64,000 nucleotides of DNA from Blastocatellia bacterium (GTDB lineage: Bacteria > Acidobacteriota > Blastocatellia > UBA7656 > JADIYM01). The first letter of the stretch is position 1, and the number at the start of each line of letters is the position of its first letter. The notes under the pieces were generated by a model that made no database searches, was not told where the DNA came from, and saw only the letters and a list, made by a program, of their open reading frames with translations. The translations under genes and the position numbers were made by a program. Shown here piece after piece: positions 62,037 through 64,000 of this stretch. The stretch is from contig JAJTWZ010000002.1 of assembly GCA_021463145.1 (NCBI GenBank), forward strand, positions 1-64,000, in the 5' to 3' direction.

Positions 62037-62804
62037 ATGTTCGATCAACTCGTTGAATCTACGTCCGAGCGCAAGAACGCCAAGATTCTCACGCTGTTTC
62101 TGGTGAATTCCGTGCTTGGAGCCGTCGTGCTCTTTTCGACGGTCGTCATAGGAATCTATTTGTACGACGCGCAGCTCAACTTCGAGTTCGAGAAGCTTGC
62201 GCTCGTGGCGATGGCCCCTCCGGCTGCTGCCCCTCCGCCTCCGCCGGCTCCGGCCCAGGCTCAGGCAAAGACCACTCCCGTCACGAACGACTTCGTGGCT
62301 CAGACCAAGCAGGCTACGGAAATCAAGCCTCCTGCGCCACGTCCGCCATCACAGGCGTCGACGGGCGTCGTTGGCGGGGTTCCTGGCGGTGTTCCAGGTG
62401 GCGAACCGGGCGGCGTCCCGGGCGGCGTCCCCGGCGGCGTCCCTGGCGGCGTTCCTGGCGGGGCTCCGATCGACGTGCCTCCCCCGGCACCGGATCCGCC
62501 CAAGCCCGATCCTCCAAAGATTCAGCGCGTATCGGGCGGCGTCCTCTCGGGAAAAGCGACCCGGCGTCGCGAGCCCGGGTATCCGCAGATGGCCCGCGCC
62601 GCTGGTGTCGAGGGCGCAGTCGTCGTTGAAGTGACCGTGAGCGAGTCAGGCGCTGTCATGTCTGCACGCGCCCTTTCCGGGCATCCGCTTCTCCGCGATG
62701 CCGCGGTACAAGCGGCTCGCGGCTGGGCCTTCTCTCCGACGATGCTTTCCGGCGTTCCGGTCAAAGTCGTCGGCACCATAACTTTCAATTTCCGAAAATC
62801 GTAA
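62037..62804 (+). CDS. tonB: TonB family energy-transducing protein
   Basis: A 255-residue protein: cytoplasmic N-tail, one transmembrane helix (~19-43, 'TLFLVNSVLGAVVLFSTVVIG' region), a Pro/Ala-rich periplasmic stretch, an eight-unit Gly-Gly-Val-Pro repeat (residues 113-144), a Pro/Asp/Lys-rich stretch, and a C-terminal TonB domain (~175-255, 'YPQMARAAGVEGAVVVEVTV', 'RGWAFSPTM'). It transmits proton-motive force from ExbB-ExbD to outer-membrane receptors such as the one at 1.3-3.8 kb. Classical TonB has an X-Pro spacer; here part is replaced by GGVP repeats. Confidence 0.92.
   Translation: MFDQLVESTSERKNAKILTLFLVNSVLGAVVLFSTVVIGIYLYDAQLNFEFEKLALVAMAPPAAAPPPPPAPAQAQAKTTPVTNDFVAQTKQATEIKPPAPRPPSQASTGVVGGVPGGVPGGEPGGVPGGVPGGVPGGVPGGAPIDVPPPAPDPPKPDPPKIQRVSGGVLSGKATRRREPGYPQMARAAGVEGAVVVEVTVSESGAVMSARALSGHPLLRDAAVQAARGWAFSPTMLSGVPVKVVGTITFNFRKS
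62373..62468. repeat. 12-bp tandem repeats inside tonB
   Basis: Eight in-frame 12-bp units of the form GGC GGC GTC CCN, with synonymous third-base changes and two amino-acid variants (GEP in unit 3, GAP in unit 8). They encode the periplasmic GGVP spacer. Confidence 0.9.
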
Positions 62805-62909
62805 TTCCAGCGGCGATTGTCCGTTGTGCTCCGGTGGCCTCGCCGCCGGAGACGACGGCGGCGGAACGGCTGGGACGGCTCGACTCAACTTCTGGGAGGA
62901 TCTCTAGTA

Positions 62910-63665
62910 ATGACCATTCTTGACTTCGTCTGGAGCGAGGCCGGTGTAGCCGCCTTCAATGTGCTGGCGTACCTGCAGGAAGAAGGCGGCGCCTCTGCCG
63001 CACAGACCGAGGACTTCACCCTCTGGGGCATGATCCAGAAGATGGGCCCGACGGCGCTCGCCGTCGCGATCATCCTCTTCATCATGTCGATGTATTCGAT
63101 CGCGGTGATGGTCGAGCGCTACCTGACCTACAGCGCGGCGAAGAAGCAGTCTCGCGAGTTCGCTCCCAAGGTTGCGGCCGCCCTTCGTGACAATCGCATT
63201 GAAGAGGCAATCAACATCTCGGACCGCTACAAGAAGAGCCATCTTGCGATGGTGGTCAACGCGGGACTGCAGGACATCCAGGCTTCCGGCTTTGGACCGC
63301 ACGTCATCGACAGCGCCAAGCGCGCACTTCAGCGTTCGATGGCCATCAAGACGGCGGAATTCAAGCGCGGCCTTTCCGCACTGGCGACGATCGGTTCGAC
63401 GGCTCCGTTCGTGGGCCTTTTCGGAACGGTGGTTGGCATCATCAACTCGTTCCAGGGCATGAAGAGCGCGGAATCGACCGGTATCGGCGCGGTTGCAGGC
63501 GGCATTTCTGAGGCTCTCATCGAGACGGCTTTCGGCCTCGTCGTTGCAATTCCGGCCGTGTGGGCATTCAACTACTTCTCGTCGAAGGTCGAGGCGTTCG
63601 TCGTCGAGATGGACAACTCGTCCTCGGAACTCATCGACTACTTCCTCAAGCAGCGAGGCCAGTAA
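62910..63665 (+). CDS. exbB: MotA/TolQ/ExbB proton channel family protein
   Basis: A 251-residue inner-membrane protein with three membrane helices: ~49-69 ('ALAVAIILFIMSMYSIAVMV'), and the pair within 'LSALATIGSTAPFVGLFGTV' and 'ALIETAFGLVVAIPAVWAFNY', the ExbB/TolQ channel signature. It forms the pentameric proton channel with ExbD to power TonB. The ATG at 62910 has a gggagga site; an upstream frame extension is rejected. It lies 105 nt after tonB and 3 nt before exbD. Confidence 0.95.
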   Translation: MTILDFVWSEAGVAAFNVLAYLQEEGGASAAQTEDFTLWGMIQKMGPTALAVAIILFIMSMYSIAVMVERYLTYSAAKKQSREFAPKVAAALRDNRIEEAINISDRYKKSHLAMVVNAGLQDIQASGFGPHVIDSAKRALQRSMAIKTAEFKRGLSALATIGSTAPFVGLFGTVVGIINSFQGMKSAESTGIGAVAGGISEALIETAFGLVVAIPAVWAFNYFSSKVEAFVVEMDNSSSELIDYFLKQRGQ

Positions 63666-63668
63666 TCC

Positions 63669-64000
63669 ATGGGCGCGAGTGTCGACACAGGCGGCGGTCC
63701 GATCAACGCCATCAACGTCACTCCAATGGTGGATGTGATGCTGGTCCTGTTGATCATCTTCATGGTCATCACGCCGATGCTTCAGGCTGGCGTGTCGGTC
63801 GCGTTGCCCAAAGCCAAGAACCCAGTCGAAACTGCGGAGATCACCAAGGAATCTTCGGTCGTGGTGGCGGTCCCGAACAATGGCGAGTTCTACGTCAACA
63901 AGGACAAGTTCACCGACCTGAAGGAACTGGGACGCGAGGTAAAGGATCGGCTTTCGAAGAAGCCCATCCAGGATCAGATCGTGTACGTGAAGGCAGGCGC
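63669..64000 (+). CDS. exbD: biopolymer transport protein ExbD/TolR (truncated by window edge)
   Basis: The first ~110 residues are present. After a short N-tail, 'INVTPMVDVMLVLLIIFMVI' holds the transmembrane helix and its conserved Asp (MVDVMLVLL), the proton-carrying residue of ExbD/TolR. The periplasmic domain begins ('GVSVALPKAKN') and runs off the window. ATG 63669 follows exbB by 3 nt. A second exbD copy may follow, as is common in such operons, but that is outside the window. Confidence 0.93.
   Translation, partial: MGASVDTGGGPINAINVTPMVDVMLVLLIIFMVITPMLQAGVSVALPKAKNPVETAEITKESSVVVAVPNNGEFYVNKDKFTDLKELGREVKDRLSKKPIQDQIVYVKAG

Overview
The window is 64 kb of high-GC bacterial chromosome, densely coded on both strands. 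No phage, insertion sequence or CRISPR array is visible. The gene content points to Acidobacteriota: a VWFA-related secreted protein of the acidobacterial type, a TonB receptor and other proteins with carboxypeptidase-regulatory-like N-termini, DUF3857/transglutaminase proteins, a DUF4920 protein, PEGA/SUMF1-fused Ser/Thr kinases, FG-GAP/DUF11 surface proteins, and short interspersed GC-rich repeats. This assignment rests on family knowledge; no 16S gene is present.

Layout. 0.3-7.1 kb (minus strand): an adenosylcobalamin riboswitch followed by a translationally coupled vitamin B12 uptake operon (lipoprotein BtuF, permease BtuC, ATPase BtuD, TonB-dependent receptor), then a CobC-like phosphatase and a BFD-like [2Fe-2S] protein. 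7.2 kb: tRNA-Arg(UCU). 7.8-11.7 kb (minus): a secreted protein, then rpsO-pnp. 11.8-16.8 kb (plus): NYN-domain protein, membrane-anchored sulfite-oxidase-like protein, DinB, DUF4920 and a secreted matrixin-like protease. 17.3-33.4 kb: mostly secreted or envelope proteins (VWFA protein, GT4 glycosyltransferase, HEAT protein, pseudopilin, YCII protein, sulfotransferase, ChaN-like protein, DUF3352-like protein, SDR), ending in an overlapping Ser/Thr kinase-MscS channel pair. 33.8-41.6 kb: AlkA-type glycosylase, a tandem pair of DUF3857 proteins, and an endonuclease/exonuclease/phosphatase-family protein with an M20 amidohydrolase. 41.8-44.7 kb: a c-di-AMP (ydaO-type) riboswitch in front of an APC-superfamily permease and a small membrane protein. 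44.8-50.6 kb: a 1911-residue secreted FG-GAP/beta-helix/DUF11 protein. 50.6-57.8 kb: YraN, Der, a multi-GAF histidine kinase and Tgt. 57.8-61.4 kb: yajC-secD-secF. 62.0-64.0 kb: tonB-exbB-exbD, the last cut by the window edge.

How the parts fit together. The TonB-ExbB-ExbD motor at the right end is the kind of machine that energises the TonB-dependent B12 receptor at the left end. YajC-SecD-SecF supports export of the many signal-peptide proteins encoded here. Two metabolite riboswitches (AdoCbl and c-di-AMP) give direct regulatory evidence for the jobs of two transport loci. The c-di-AMP element makes potassium or osmolyte transport a better guess than generic amino-acid transport for the permease at 42 kb. 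The kinase-mechanosensitive channel pair at 29-33 kb is a second locus possibly linked to turgor.

Limits. Assignments come from reading translations by eye without database searches. Several starts (BtuF, the AlkA-type glycosylase, the APC permease) are uncertain and flagged. Promoters and terminators are pattern matches only.
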